The position numbers were made by a program, and so were the translations under genes. The notes under the pieces are model-generated. The model had not been told where the DNA came from, did not search any database, and saw only the letters and a program-made list of their open reading frames with translations. 64,000 bases of DNA from Deinococcus puniceus (lineage in GTDB: Bacteria > Deinococcota > Deinococci > Deinococcales > Deinococcaceae): NCBI RefSeq assembly GCF_001644565.1, contig NZ_CP011387.1, forward strand, positions 2,453,501 through 2,517,500, read 5' to 3'. The stretch's first letter is position 1. Every line of letters starts with the position of its first letter. Below are positions 36,440-47,859 of the stretch, one piece after another.

Positions 36440-37198
36440 CTATTTCTGCACGATCCACTTGTTCAGCAGCTTCTGATATTCCCCGTTGGCCTTCAATTTG
36501 GCTAAGGTGCGGTTGGCAGCGGCGGCCAAATCGCTGTTTTTGGCGAACACCATGCCGTAATCTTCGGCAGCCAAATCTTTGCCTGCCTGTGCAAACTGCC
36601 CCGGCAACCGCTTTTGCAAGTCGGTCACGGTGGGCGCGTCTCCGATCAGGGCGGCGATTCGGCCTGCACGCACGTCGGCTAAGCCTGCGGCAAAGTCGTC
36701 GTAGACCTTCAGCACCGCGCCTTTGGGCTTCAGCACGTCGCCTGCCACGTATTGCCCGGTGGTATTGGCCTGCACGCCAATGACCTTGCCCTTCACCTCG
36801 GCGGGCCAAGCGAACTTGCCGGGATTGCCGCCCCGCACGATAAACACCTGTGCGCTGCGGAAATAGGGCTGACTAAAGCTGACGACTTTGGCCCGCTCGG
36901 CCGTGATGGTGATGGCGCTCATGGCCATACCCACGCGCCCGGACGTGACCGATTGCGGCATCAGCGCCCCGAAGCCCACCGCCCGAATCTCCAACTTGAC
37001 GCCCAGATCGCGGGCCACCGCACGGGCAATATCGATGTCGAAGCCCTGAATCTGGCCGTCCGGCCCCTTGAATTCGAAGGGAGTGAAGGTAGGATCGGTG
37101 CCCAGCACCAGCACGCCCTTGGCCTTGACCTGCGCGACGGTGGCGGCCACAGCAGAAGACGACAGGAGCAGGGCCGACAGCAGCAAGGCGGGTTTCAT
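36440..37198 (-). CDS. Amino-acid ABC transporter substrate-binding protein
   Basis: A periplasmic-type solute-binding protein of family 3 (polar amino acids). 252 aa with a signal peptide MKPALLLSALLLSSSAVAA, then VLVLGTDPTFTPFEFKGPDG and QIQGFDIDIARAVARDLG, the family signature, and the hinge segment GVQANTTGQYVA. No lipobox cysteine follows the signal. No permease or ATPase gene is adjacent. The ATG at 37198 is preceded by TATTCT 6 bases upstream. Confidence 0.88.
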   Translation of the reverse strand: MKPALLLSALLLSSSAVAATVAQVKAKGVLVLGTDPTFTPFEFKGPDGQIQGFDIDIARAVARDLGVKLEIRAVGFGALMPQSVTSGRVGMAMSAITITAERAKVVSFSQPYFRSAQVFIVRGGNPGKFAWPAEVKGKVIGVQANTTGQYVAGDVLKPKGAVLKVYDDFAAGLADVRAGRIAALIGDAPTVTDLQKRLPGQFAQAGKDLAAEDYGMVFAKNSDLAAAANRTLAKLKANGEYQKLLNKWIVQK

Positions 37199-37204
37199 GC
37201 GTTC

Positions 37205-37210
37205 AGAATA
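37205..37210 (-). promoter_or_regulatory. -10 box of leaderless binding-protein gene
   Basis: TATTCT on the minus strand, 6 bases before the ATG at 37198. It shares a 44-bp intergenic region with the divergent promoter at 37231. Confidence 0.55.
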
Positions 37211-37230
37211 AGCCCGCACCACACAGGCGG

Positions 37231-37236
37231 TACGCT
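37231..37236 (+). promoter_or_regulatory. -10 box of leaderless thioredoxin-like gene
   Basis: TACGCT, 6 bases before the ATG at 37243. Confidence 0.5.
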
Positions 37237-37242
37237 GCACAC

Positions 37243-37722
37243 ATGGACAGCCCCGCGCCCTTGCCTTGGCCTGCGCCCAGCGATTTTGTGCATGGCGCAC
37301 CCGTGCCGCCGCCCACCCAGTGGACTCGGCCCGGTCTGGTTATGACCTTCAATCTGGAATGTCCGGGCTGTGTGTCTCGCGGCATTCCGTTCCTGAAGCG
37401 CCTGCACGCCGAATTTGGGAAGCGGGCCGAGATATTGGCGCTGCATACCAGCCTCGGCCACCGTTTGCTGGAGCGGCCCGACGTGGAGCCGACATTGATC
37501 AAATTTGCCCAGCAGTTTGCACGCCTGCCTTTTCCGGTGGCGCTGGACGTGAGCGGCGACTTGGCCCGCGCTTGGCAGACGGAAGGCACGCCTCATACGT
37601 TGGCCTTCGCGGCGGGCGGCGAACTGCTGCGGAGCGTGTACGGCAGCCAAGACAACGCCCAAACGCGGCTGTGGTATCTGCTGGAAGAGCAGGTACAGGG
37701 CGCGGGTAATAAAAGCGTCTAA
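37243..37722 (+). CDS. Thioredoxin-like (TlpA/AhpC-TSA type) protein
   Basis: A 159-aa redox protein with thioredoxin-like strands: VMTFNLECPGCVSRGIPFLK holds the CPGC active-site motif, and the cis-proline loop is EGTPHTLAFAAGG. The N-terminus is Pro-rich (PAPLPWPAPSDF) and lacks a signal peptide, so it is probably cytoplasmic. Partners unknown. It diverges from the binding-protein gene across only 44 bp. Confidence 0.8.
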   Translation: MDSPAPLPWPAPSDFVHGAPVPPPTQWTRPGLVMTFNLECPGCVSRGIPFLKRLHAEFGKRAEILALHTSLGHRLLERPDVEPTLIKFAQQFARLPFPVALDVSGDLARAWQTEGTPHTLAFAAGGELLRSVYGSQDNAQTRLWYLLEEQVQGAGNKSV

Positions 37723-37740
37723 GGGTCTAGGGTCTAAGAG
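37717..37740. repeat. GTCTAAGGGTC-type intergenic repeat
   Basis: GTCTAAGGGTCTAGGGTC followed by TAAGAG; same units as at 2709 and 58241. Confidence 0.55.
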
Positions 37741-37818
37741 GCTAAGCACTGCGCTTCCCTCCTGTGGCCGAAAGCACATGCGTCACCCTTTGACGCCCCG
37801 CTGGGAGACAATGACCGC

Positions 37819-38817
37819 GTGACTTCCTCTCCCGTTCCCCGCCAAGTCCGCCTAAATACCCTGCTTTCACTGAGCGCCGCCGATGCTCTGGGCGCGGCCA
37901 CCGAATTCAAGACGCCCGCCGCGATCCGCGCCCACTACGGTGACACGTTTACCGACTACCAGCCCGGTAGTGTGTTCGGCTTTGCCCCCGGTGAGGCCAC
38001 CGACGATAGCCAGATGGTGGCGGCGACCCTGCTGGGATATGCCAAGCAACAAGGGCTGGAAGGTGTGCTGGCGGGCCTGCAAGACTGGATCGCCACTGGC
38101 CCGCCCGATGTGGGTGGCCTCACCCGCGACGCGCTGAGAAAGCGTGGGTTGGACGGCGGCGCACGCGCTTGGGCCAGCAGCAATTTCCAGAGCGCGGGCA
38201 ACGGCGGTTTGATGCGAATTGCGGCGGTCTGGATTGCGGGTTATACCGAAGAAGAATTGGCCCACGAATCGGCGTTGGTCACGGCCCTGACTCACGCCGA
38301 CCCCCGTTGCGTCCATGCCAGCGTCTTTTTCACCGCCTTCTTGGACGCCCTGCACCGAGGCACGGAGTACACCGACGCCGCAGAACTAGCCCTGAAGGTG
38401 ATGGACAATCTGGATGCCCGCGCCGTGCTGCTGGAGCGCGATGTTTTCACGGTGAGCGGCAGGGAGGCCATCAACACGTTTCATGCCCAAGACCGCGACG
38501 CCCGCACGCAAGTTCGCGCCCGCGTGCGGGACGGCTTGGCGGGCAACATCCACTCTCAGAGCGGCTATGTGCTGGATACCCTGCAAGCGGCGGTGGCCCA
38601 CGCCCGCGCCGACTCGTGGCAAGCCTGCGTAGAACCCGCCGTGCTGCTGGGCAACGACAGCGACACGGTGGCCTGCGTGGTGGGCGCGGTGGCCGGGGCG
38701 CGTGGCCTGAGCGTGCCACCCCATCTGCTGCCCCCACTTCGGCTGGGCCACTCTTGGGCAGGCTGGCAGCGCGAGTGGAGTTGCGCGGAGGGATTTGAAG
38801 ACCTTCTGAAGTCATGA
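37819..38817 (+). CDS. ADP-ribosylglycohydrolase family protein
   Basis: A 332-aa DraG/ARH-fold protein that likely removes ADP-ribose from a target. Start SLSAADALGAATEFKTPAAI; the first metal cluster is in EATDDSQMVAATLLG, and the second in LLGNDSDTVACVVGAVAGA, both matching the dinuclear magnesium site of the family. QSAGNGGLMRIA is the conserved GNG loop. The GTG at 37819 is preceded 6 bases earlier by GACAAT, a weak -10. Its stop overlaps the next gene (ATGA), so the two are coupled. Confidence 0.9.
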   Translation: MTSSPVPRQVRLNTLLSLSAADALGAATEFKTPAAIRAHYGDTFTDYQPGSVFGFAPGEATDDSQMVAATLLGYAKQQGLEGVLAGLQDWIATGPPDVGGLTRDALRKRGLDGGARAWASSNFQSAGNGGLMRIAAVWIAGYTEEELAHESALVTALTHADPRCVHASVFFTAFLDALHRGTEYTDAAELALKVMDNLDARAVLLERDVFTVSGREAINTFHAQDRDARTQVRARVRDGLAGNIHSQSGYVLDTLQAAVAHARADSWQACVEPAVLLGNDSDTVACVVGAVAGARGLSVPPHLLPPLRLGHSWAGWQREWSCAEGFEDLLKS

Positions 38818-39388
38818 CCGACGCAGAGTTCCTCCGAGTCGTGAAGCTGAATCCGGTGAACGCAGCGATTCTAGACCGCCTAGCGCAACTAGAGCCGTTT
38901 GCGCCGCAAGTTCATCTGGTGGCCGGGGCGCTGTTTCAGACGGTGTGGAATGTGCAGAGTGGGCAAGCACCGCAAACGGACATCCGCGATTACGACCTGT
39001 TCTATTGGCATCCGGACACCACTTATGAAGCCGAAGACGCCGTGATTGGCCGGGCATCTGACCTGTTCAGTGATCTGGGCGTGCGGATTGAGGTCAGGAA
39101 TCAGGCCCGCGTTCACCTGTGGTTCAGGGAAAAATACGGGCTGTCGCGCCCGCCGCTGACCAGTGCCCGCGACGGTGTGCTGCAATTTTTAGTGGAATGC
39201 ACCTGCGTGGGCATTGACGCGGCAGGCGAACTGTACGCGCCGTATGGCCTGCACGATCTGGCGGCGGGCGTGCTGCGGCCCAATGCCCTGAACCACACGC
39301 CCGAACTGTACGCGGCCAAAGCCCACGATTACCGCCAGCGTTGGCCTTGGCTGCGGGAGGCCCAAACTCAGGTGGTAGAAACGCGGCC

Positions 39389-39401
<13 letters not shown>
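38814..39401 (+). CDS. Nucleotidyltransferase-like (DUF925) protein
   Basis: A 195-aa protein of the DUF925 nucleotidyltransferase-like group: LVAGALFQTVWNVQSGQAP and TDIRDYDLFYWHPDTTYEAE (with the paired acidic DYDLFY), then IEVRNQARVHLWFREKYG and a C-terminal HDYRQRWPWLREAQ. Substrate unknown. It is translationally coupled to the ADP-ribosylglycohydrolase and converges with ppk, overlapping its 3' end by 13 bases. Confidence 0.82.
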
Positions 39402-41584
<2,183 letters not shown>

Positions 41585-41886
41585 AGTTCTCTCTCCTCGG
41601 TAGGCGGCGCACCCTTTGGCAAGGCAGCACGCGCAAGACAGGCTCAATACAATCACAGCCGCGTCAACACGGCGTCAGTTGCGTGTGCTGAGCGTACCAG
41701 AGGAAGGATGAAAAAACGCGCAGCAGGCTAAAAAAAGCCGTCTGCGCGGAGGAAAGGTAAATGGTTGGTCAGGTTGGGGGGACTCAGCGTGTTCTTAAGC
41801 GGCGTGTCTTGCCAAGATAATTCGACACTCTCCTCGCTCAGCACTTGTTACACCAAATCTATCTTCATACCACTTGTAGAATGATT
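41585..41886. other. Intergenic region upstream of ppk
   Basis: About 300 bases. It holds the terminator at 41711-41748. TTGACG occurs near 41660 but no good -10 pairs with it. No gene seen. Confidence 0.4.
41711..41748 (-). terminator. Terminator between the AT-rich gene and ppk
   Basis: CGCGCAG..GGCT-TTTTTT-AGCC..CTGCGCG on the minus strand (7-bp and 4-bp stems around a small internal loop), followed by TTTTTT. Confidence 0.75.
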
Positions 41887-42210
41887 CTATTGTCGACTCG
41901 ATTCTTGTTCTCGTATCCACTGTTTGAGATAAATGGCAAGATGAGCTTTGAGTTCTTCAATAGTTTTGATATAGAGATCGTACCCAGTATCAAACGCATT
42001 CTCCAAAGAAAATTCGGTCATAGAATAAGACCTGATGCCCCAAAACTCAGCGTCATCTGCATAAAAGTTCTTGATATAAACATCTTTTTGATGATCGAAA
42101 AGACTCAGGACAATCTCATATGCTATATCATGGTCAAAAAACTCAATCTGGATAATAAAACCCAGATTCATACCAGCAATACAATCAATTAACTCTAAAT
42201 AACTCTTCAT
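41887..42210 (-). CDS. AT-rich orphan gene, unknown function
   Basis: A 107-aa acidic protein, MKSYLELIDCIAGMNLGFII to LAIYLKQWIREQESSRQ, with no recognised domain or signal. It is far more AT-rich than its neighbours and uses codons such as ATA and AAA rarely seen elsewhere here, which suggests recent transfer. AGGGTGAG precedes the ATG. Small acidic orphans of this kind are often immunity proteins of toxin systems, but that is speculation; no toxin gene is adjacent. Confidence 0.6.
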   Translation of the reverse strand: MKSYLELIDCIAGMNLGFIIQIEFFDHDIAYEIVLSLFDHQKDVYIKNFYADDAEFWGIRSYSMTEFSLENAFDTGYDLYIKTIEELKAHLAIYLKQWIREQESSRQ

Positions 42211-42213
42211 GAC

Positions 42214-42321
42214 TCACCCTAAGACATCGCCTCTGGAAATCGTTGATCGTAAATTCTCGAATTGGAAAGATGAGCTACTTATAGCGTCTTCGTGTGCATC
42301 AATCCGATTGATGATATTCAC
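42214..42321 (-). CDS. Possible 35-aa remnant upstream of the AT-rich gene
   Basis: GTG-initiated frame (M)NIINRIDAHEDAISSSSFQ continuing to a stop that lies 3 bases before the next ATG. It is AT-rich like its neighbour and could be the 3' end of a lost gene. Confidence 0.25.
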   Translation of the reverse strand: MNIINRIDAHEDAISSSSFQFENLRSTISRGDVLG

Positions 42322-42325
42322 AACG

Positions 42326-42361
42326 AACAAAAGAGGACGGCAACACCTACCCTCGCCGTCC
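42326..42361 (-). terminator. Terminator after fabF
   Basis: GGACGGC (42335-42341) pairs with GCCGTCC (42355-42361); on the minus strand TCTTTTGTT follows. On the plus strand CCTTTTT follows, so it may work both ways. Confidence 0.75.
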
Positions 42362-42374
42362 CCTTTTTGCTTCT

Positions 42375-43622
<1,248 letters not shown>

Positions 43623-43792
43623 GCCGTACCTCCGAAATCGGGGGCCAGCTTAGGCCCCAGCCTGTGTAACCTGCTCTAAATCTTGCCCTAACGTGTTGCC
43701 CTACAACAGCGGGCGGGAAACGGCTTTCACCGCACCCGCCCTGCCCGCCTGCACTCCAGATCAACCAGCCATCTGAAACGCTGACGGCCCGT

Positions 43793-44023
43793 TTACTGCT
43801 TGCTCTCGATAAAGGAGACGGCGGCCTGCACGGTGCGGATGCTTTCGGCATCTTCATCGCTGATGGTCACGCCGAACTTGTCTTCCAGACCCATGATCAG
43901 TTCCACGGTTTCGAGGCTGTCTGCACCCAAGTCTTCTACGAAACGCGCTTCAGGGGTTACCTTTTCCGCGTCTACACCGAGTTTCTCCACGATCACTTCT
44001 TTTACGTCGTCAAAAGTTGCCAT
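43793..44023 (-). CDS. acpP: Acyl carrier protein
   Basis: Carries growing acyl chains on a phosphopantetheine. 76 aa from [20 protein letters not shown]; the attachment serine is in [26 protein letters not shown] lies 8 bases before the ATG at 44023; the TTG two codons earlier is less likely. The spacer to fabG holds a 17-base motif shared with the fabH upstream region. Confidence 0.96.
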   Translation of the reverse strand: MATFDDVKEVIVEKLGVDAEKVTPEARFVEDLGADSLETVELIMGLEDKFGVTISDEDAESIRTVQAAVSFIESKQ

Positions 44024-44089
44024 AGTCAAATACCTCCCTAGATTGAAGTCTGCGCCAGTCTACACGCGGCGCGGCGCAGGAGCGGCTTT

Positions 44090-44106
44090 TCTGAACGGGG
44101 TTCAAA
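44090..44106 (-). promoter_or_regulatory. Shared motif upstream of acpP
   Basis: TCTGAACGGGGTTCAAA, identical to 47462-47478 upstream of fabH. TGAAC-GGG-GTTCA is a short dyad. Confidence 0.5.
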
Positions 44107-44143
44107 GGCGGGCAGGTGGGCTTGCGGAGCTATTTTTCCCCAC

Positions 44144-44905
44144 TCAGTGCGGATACAACCCGCCGTCTACCCCGATCACCTGCGCGGTGATGTAGGCGGC
44201 GGCGTCGCTGGCGAGGAAGGCCACCACAGCCGCTACCTCGTCCGGCTGACCGAAACGGGCCAGCGGAATGCCGCCCAGATAGGCCGTGCGGGTCGCTTCC
44301 GGCAGGGCCGCCGTCATATCGCTTTCTATGAAGCCGGGGGCCACCGCATTCACGGTGATGCCGCGCCCGCCGTATTCCTTCGCCAGTGCTTTGGTCAGCC
44401 CGATGAGTCCGGCTTTACTGGCCACATAGTTGGCCTGTCCGGGGTTGCCCATTAAGCCCACCACGCTGGCAATATTGATGATTCGGCCTGAACGCGCCCG
44501 CATCATGTGCTTCAGGGCGGCGCGGCTGGCGGTAAACGCACTGGTCAGATTGGTGTCCAGCACGGCGTTCCAGTCCTCGTCCTTCATGCGGACGGCCAAA
44601 GTATCGCGGGTAATTCCGGCATTGTTCACCAGCACATCCAGGCGGCCAAACGCGGCGATGACCTGCTCCACCAAGGCTCCGGCGTTGGCGGGCGTGGTCA
44701 GGTCGGCCCCGAACACCTGCGCGGTGACGCCGTGTGCGCGGGCAGTGTCGGCCACTTTTTCGGCCTCGGCGGCGTTGCGGCCATAGTGAATGGCGACGTC
44801 AAAGCCAGCGGCGGCCAGTTGCAGGGCCATCGCGCGGCCTAAGCCCCGGCTACTGCCAGTGACGAGGGCGACTTTGCGGGTTGGGGTGGGTTGAGCGTCG
44901 GTCAT
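44144..44905 (-). CDS. fabG: 3-oxoacyl-ACP reductase
   Basis: NADPH-dependent short-chain dehydrogenase of fatty-acid synthesis. 253 aa: KVALVTGSSRGLGRAMALQL (cofactor loop), LVNNAGITRDTLAVRMKDED, and the active site in IINIASVVGLMGNPGQANYV with Ser, Tyr and Lys (YVASK). C-terminus VDGGLYPH. The start overlaps the upstream DinB-like gene by 4 bases (ATGA). Confidence 0.95.
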   Translation of the reverse strand: MTDAQPTPTRKVALVTGSSRGLGRAMALQLAAAGFDVAIHYGRNAAEAEKVADTARAHGVTAQVFGADLTTPANAGALVEQVIAAFGRLDVLVNNAGITRDTLAVRMKDEDWNAVLDTNLTSAFTASRAALKHMMRARSGRIINIASVVGLMGNPGQANYVASKAGLIGLTKALAKEYGGRGITVNAVAPGFIESDMTAALPEATRTAYLGGIPLARFGQPDEVAAVVAFLASDAAAYITAQVIGVDGGLYPH

Positions 44906-45435
44906 GCGTTCTCCATGTTGGTCTTATTCTGCACGCCCGCCTGATGGTGGGCGTTGTGGTACAGCGTAAACAACAGCATTTCCCGCACGCTGAGCGGGCC
45001 GAGAGCGGGATGCGCCAGCGTGTGGGAATCCAGATCGGCGTCGCTCCAGCCCCGCACTTGGGCCTGCAAGGTGTCCAGCGTTTGCCCATATTCGGCCAAC
45101 AGTTCGGCCTGATTTCCCTGCGGATCGGGCAGAAAGCGGCCAGACGCTTTGACGCCTGTGGCGAGGGTTTCCCGGTACAGCGCCTGCATTTCGGGATACG
45201 AGCGGGAAGGCTGCGTGGCGTTGCGGGCGGGCAGGCGGTCACGGGGCAACGCGAGGGCGGAGGCCACAGGCTGATTGGAGACGATCAGATGGTGCAGATG
45301 ATGGGCAGGAGACCACGTTTCCGCGTTGCCGTGCGTGAATTGTTGGGGGGACAGGCTTGCAAAGAACGCGCCAACTTCTTCCCGTGTCTCAGCCAACGCC
45401 GCCACAATCTCTGGCTGCGTAAACGGATCGCTCAT
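44902..45435 (-). CDS. DinB/YfiT-like putative metal-dependent protein
   Basis: A 177-aa four-helix DinB-superfamily protein. Metal-type histidines are in WSPAHHLHHLIVSNQP and LYHNAHHQAGVQ. Deinococcus genomes are rich in this family, whose members include thiol transferases, but the activity here is unknown. It overlaps fabD (start) and fabG (end) by 4 bases each, so it is locked into the fatty-acid operon. The frame is open upstream inside fabD, but the ATG at 45435 fits the overlap and the domain. Confidence 0.85.
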   Translation of the reverse strand: MSDPFTQPEIVAALAETREEVGAFFASLSPQQFTHGNAETWSPAHHLHHLIVSNQPVASALALPRDRLPARNATQPSRSYPEMQALYRETLATGVKASGRFLPDPQGNQAELLAEYGQTLDTLQAQVRGWSDADLDSHTLAHPALGPLSVREMLLFTLYHNAHHQAGVQNKTNMENA

Positions 45436-46355
45436 AGCGCGAACGCTTCGAGCTGCGCCGCTGTGCCCACATTCATGGTGCGGGCGTCGGGCAAAATGCG
45501 CTTGACTAAGCCCGTCAACACCGTTCCGGGGCCAAATTCGATGAACACTTCTGCGCCCGCGTCGGCCAACGCCCGAATGGTTTCCACCCAGCGCACGCTG
45601 CCCGTAATTTGGGCGGCCAGCAGTTCGGGCAAGGCGGCGGGCGCGGCTCCGGCTTCGGCGGTCACGTTGGCATACACCGGAAAGGCCAGCGGCGCAAACG
45701 GCGTGTCGCTGAGGGCGGGGGCCAGTCCTGCGGCGGCGGGCTGCATCAGGGCGCAGTGAAACGGAGCGCTGACCTTCAGAGGAATGACCTTCAGGCCGCG
45801 TGCTTTCAGTTCGGCGCTGGCCGCGTCTACCGCAGTCTTTTCGCCCGAAATGACAGTCTGGGTGGGCGCGTTGAAGTTCGCAGGCTGCACGATGCCGGAA
45901 CTGGCCGCGCAGACTTCCAGCACGGCGGCAGGATCGCCCATCACGGCGCACATGGCCCCCACACCCACCGGGACGGCTTGCTGCATTCGTTCGCCCCGTT
46001 CGCGGGTCAGGCGCAGGGCGTCGGGGAGGCTCAGCGATCCGGCAGCCACCAACGCCGAATACTCACCGAGGCTGTGGCCTGCGCCAAAATCGGGGGTCAG
46101 TCCGGTCTGGGCCACCCACGCCCGGTACGCCGCCACCGACGCGGCCACCAGTGCAGGCTGTTGGTTGGCGGTCAGGGTCAGGTCTTCCAGTGGGCCAGTT
46201 TCGATCAGGGCACGCAGCCCCGGCAAAGTCGCTTCGGCCTGCGCGTACACGGCTTCGGCGGCAGCAGAGGCGGCGGTCAGGTCAGCGCCCATGCCCACCG
46301 AATGCGACCCCTGACCGGGGAACAGAGCCGCTATTTTGGGCTTTGCAGAGGTCAT
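45432..46355 (-). CDS. fabD: Malonyl-CoA:ACP transacylase
   Basis: Loads malonate onto ACP. 307 aa: IAALFPGQGSHSVGMGADL, active-site serine in DFGAGHSLGEYSALVAAG, and a catalytic-type His in KVSAPFHCALMQPAA. C-terminus contains EFGPGTVLTGLVKRI. It overlaps fabH by 4 bases and the DinB-like gene by 4 bases. Confidence 0.96.
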   Translation of the reverse strand: MTSAKPKIAALFPGQGSHSVGMGADLTAASAAAEAVYAQAEATLPGLRALIETGPLEDLTLTANQQPALVAASVAAYRAWVAQTGLTPDFGAGHSLGEYSALVAAGSLSLPDALRLTRERGERMQQAVPVGVGAMCAVMGDPAAVLEVCAASSGIVQPANFNAPTQTVISGEKTAVDAASAELKARGLKVIPLKVSAPFHCALMQPAAAGLAPALSDTPFAPLAFPVYANVTAEAGAAPAALPELLAAQITGSVRWVETIRALADAGAEVFIEFGPGTVLTGLVKRILPDARTMNVGTAAQLEAFAL

Positions 46356-47410
46356 ACCGACACCGCTTCCGGCTCGGCCTTGCCTGCCCAGTCGCGGGCC
46401 TGCACGCTCGGCGCACCGCTCCACCATTTCAGGGTGGCCGCCGCCCAACTCAGGCCGCCGCCAAACGCCACCAGCAGGATTTGCTGCCCGTCCTTCACGC
46501 GCCCGTCGTCCACGGCTTCCTTCATGGCCAGCGGCACAGTGGCGCTAGAAGTGTTGCCGTAGCGGTCTAGGTTCATCACCATTTTGCTCATGGGAACGCC
46601 AAAGCGCTGGGCGGCGGCCTCGATGATCCGCACGTTGGCCTGATGGGGCACCACCCAGTCCACATCCTCGCTCTTCACCCCGCTCTTGGCGAGGACTTCC
46701 GCGCCGCTGTCGCCCAGCACCCGCACAGCAAATTTGAAGACTTCGCGGCCATTCATGCCCGTCCATTTGCCCATCGGGAAACCGCCGGGGAGTTGGTGGG
46801 CCAAGAAGCGGGAATACAGGCTGCTTCCGCCCGCGCTGTCTGCGCCCAGCACGAAATCCTGAAAACCGTAGCCCTCTGGCACGGGGCCGACGACGACTGC
46901 ACCCGCACCGTCGCCAAACAGGATGGCGGTGTTGCGGTCATCCTGATCCACGATTTTGGTGATCGTTTCTGCGCCGATGATCAGCACGCGGCGGGCCATT
47001 CCGCCCAGAATCAGCCCCTGCGCCATGCCCAAGCCGTATACGAACCCGCTGCACGCCGTAGACAAATCGAACGCGCCCGCCCCCGCAAGGCCCACCTGTC
47101 CGGCAATCAGCGCCGCCGTAGAGGGGAACATGGCGTCCGGGCTGGCGGTGGCGCAAATCACCATATCCACGTCTTTCAGGCCGTCCGGGTCACGGGCCAG
47201 CAGGTCACGCACCGCGCCCAAGCCCACATCCGAAGTAAATTCGTCGGGCGCAGAAAAGCGGCGTTCCACGATCCCCGTGCGGGACTGAATCCATTCGGCG
47301 GTGGTGTCCATCCGCGCCTCGAATTCCTCGTTCTTGACCACGCGGGCGGGTGCAAAGGAGCCGAGGGCAGTAATGCCGATGCTGGGGCGAGAAGCGTGAA
47401 GGTCGGTCAT
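46352..47410 (-). CDS. fabH: 3-oxoacyl-ACP synthase III
   Basis: Starts fatty-acid synthesis by condensing acyl-CoA with malonyl-ACP. 352 aa. Cys nucleophile in GAFDLSTACSGFVYGLGMAQ; His in DWVVPHQANVRIIEAAA; Asn in RYGNTSSATVPLAM. The ATG at 47410 follows an extended -10 by 7 bases. First gene of fabH-fabD-dinB-like-fabG, with a palindromic operator over its -35. Confidence 0.96.
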   Translation of the reverse strand: MTDLHASRPSIGITALGSFAPARVVKNEEFEARMDTTAEWIQSRTGIVERRFSAPDEFTSDVGLGAVRDLLARDPDGLKDVDMVICATASPDAMFPSTAALIAGQVGLAGAGAFDLSTACSGFVYGLGMAQGLILGGMARRVLIIGAETITKIVDQDDRNTAILFGDGAGAVVVGPVPEGYGFQDFVLGADSAGGSSLYSRFLAHQLPGGFPMGKWTGMNGREVFKFAVRVLGDSGAEVLAKSGVKSEDVDWVVPHQANVRIIEAAAQRFGVPMSKMVMNLDRYGNTSSATVPLAMKEAVDDGRVKDGQQILLVAFGGGLSWAAATLKWWSGAPSVQARDWAGKAEPEAVSV

Positions 47411-47417
47411 GCCACCC

Positions 47418-47446
47418 ACCGTAGCATTCTTTGAACGGACGTTCAA
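47418..47446 (-). promoter_or_regulatory. fabH promoter with overlapping palindromic operator
   Basis: Minus strand TTGAAC, 17-base spacer, TGC-TACGGT (extended -10), then 7 bases and the ATG. The -35 is part of the perfect palindrome TTGAACGTCCGTTCAA (47431-47446), a TetR-type operator shape. The TetR assignment is inference. Confidence 0.7.
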
Positions 47447-47461
47447 TCAATTTTCTAGGAG

Positions 47462-47478
47462 TCTGAACGGGGTTCAAA
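47462..47478 (-). promoter_or_regulatory. Shared motif upstream of fabH
   Basis: TCTGAACGGGGTTCAAA, identical to 44090-44106 upstream of acpP; it lies 15 bases beyond the fabH palindrome. Confidence 0.5.
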
Positions 47479-47517
47479 ATGGCTGGGGTGTTTGTGGGGT
47501 GTGCGGGAGGGCGTCTA

Positions 47518-47716
47518 GGGTCTGAGGTTCTAAGGAAAGGCAATCGCTGGCGCTCACTCACCCCCTCCCACCCTCCCGCCTCAAGGGAGAGGAGCAAAAG
47601 CCTAAGTTGCTCGCCCTTTCTTTTAGCCCTCGCCCCTTGCGGGAGAGGGGCGCTGTGAAACAGCGGGGTGAGGGGTGGTGAGCAAAGCGATTGCCTTTCC
47701 TTAGAAGCTCAGACCC
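47518..47716. repeat. 199-bp MITE-like intergenic repeat, copy A
   Basis: 31-bp terminal inverted repeats with one mismatch: GGGTCTGAGGTTCTAAGGAA... (47518-47548) against the inverse of 47686-47716; the inner 21 bp are identical. The middle includes GCCCTCGCCCCTTG and GAGAGGGGCGCTGTGAAAC. A related copy lies at 58241-58461 in the opposite orientation. No ORF. The intergenic region 47411-47859 otherwise holds the fabH control sites and the tig terminator. Confidence 0.75.
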
Positions 47717-47763
47717 TTGACCCTTAGACCAAGCCCCCAGCCCCCCGCCCCCGCACCACACAG

Positions 47764-47801
47764 CAAAAAAGAAGACCCGCCCCATCGGACGAGCCTTCTT
47801 C
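47764..47801 (-). terminator. Terminator after tig
   Basis: AAGAAGGCTCG...CGGGTCTTCTT stem on the minus strand (11 bp with G-U pairs), followed by TTTTTT. Confidence 0.75.
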
Positions 47802-47859
47802 TGTTTACTTACGTCTCCCCGCTCAGCCTTCGCCGAACAGAGTTGACGTTCGAGGTGGA

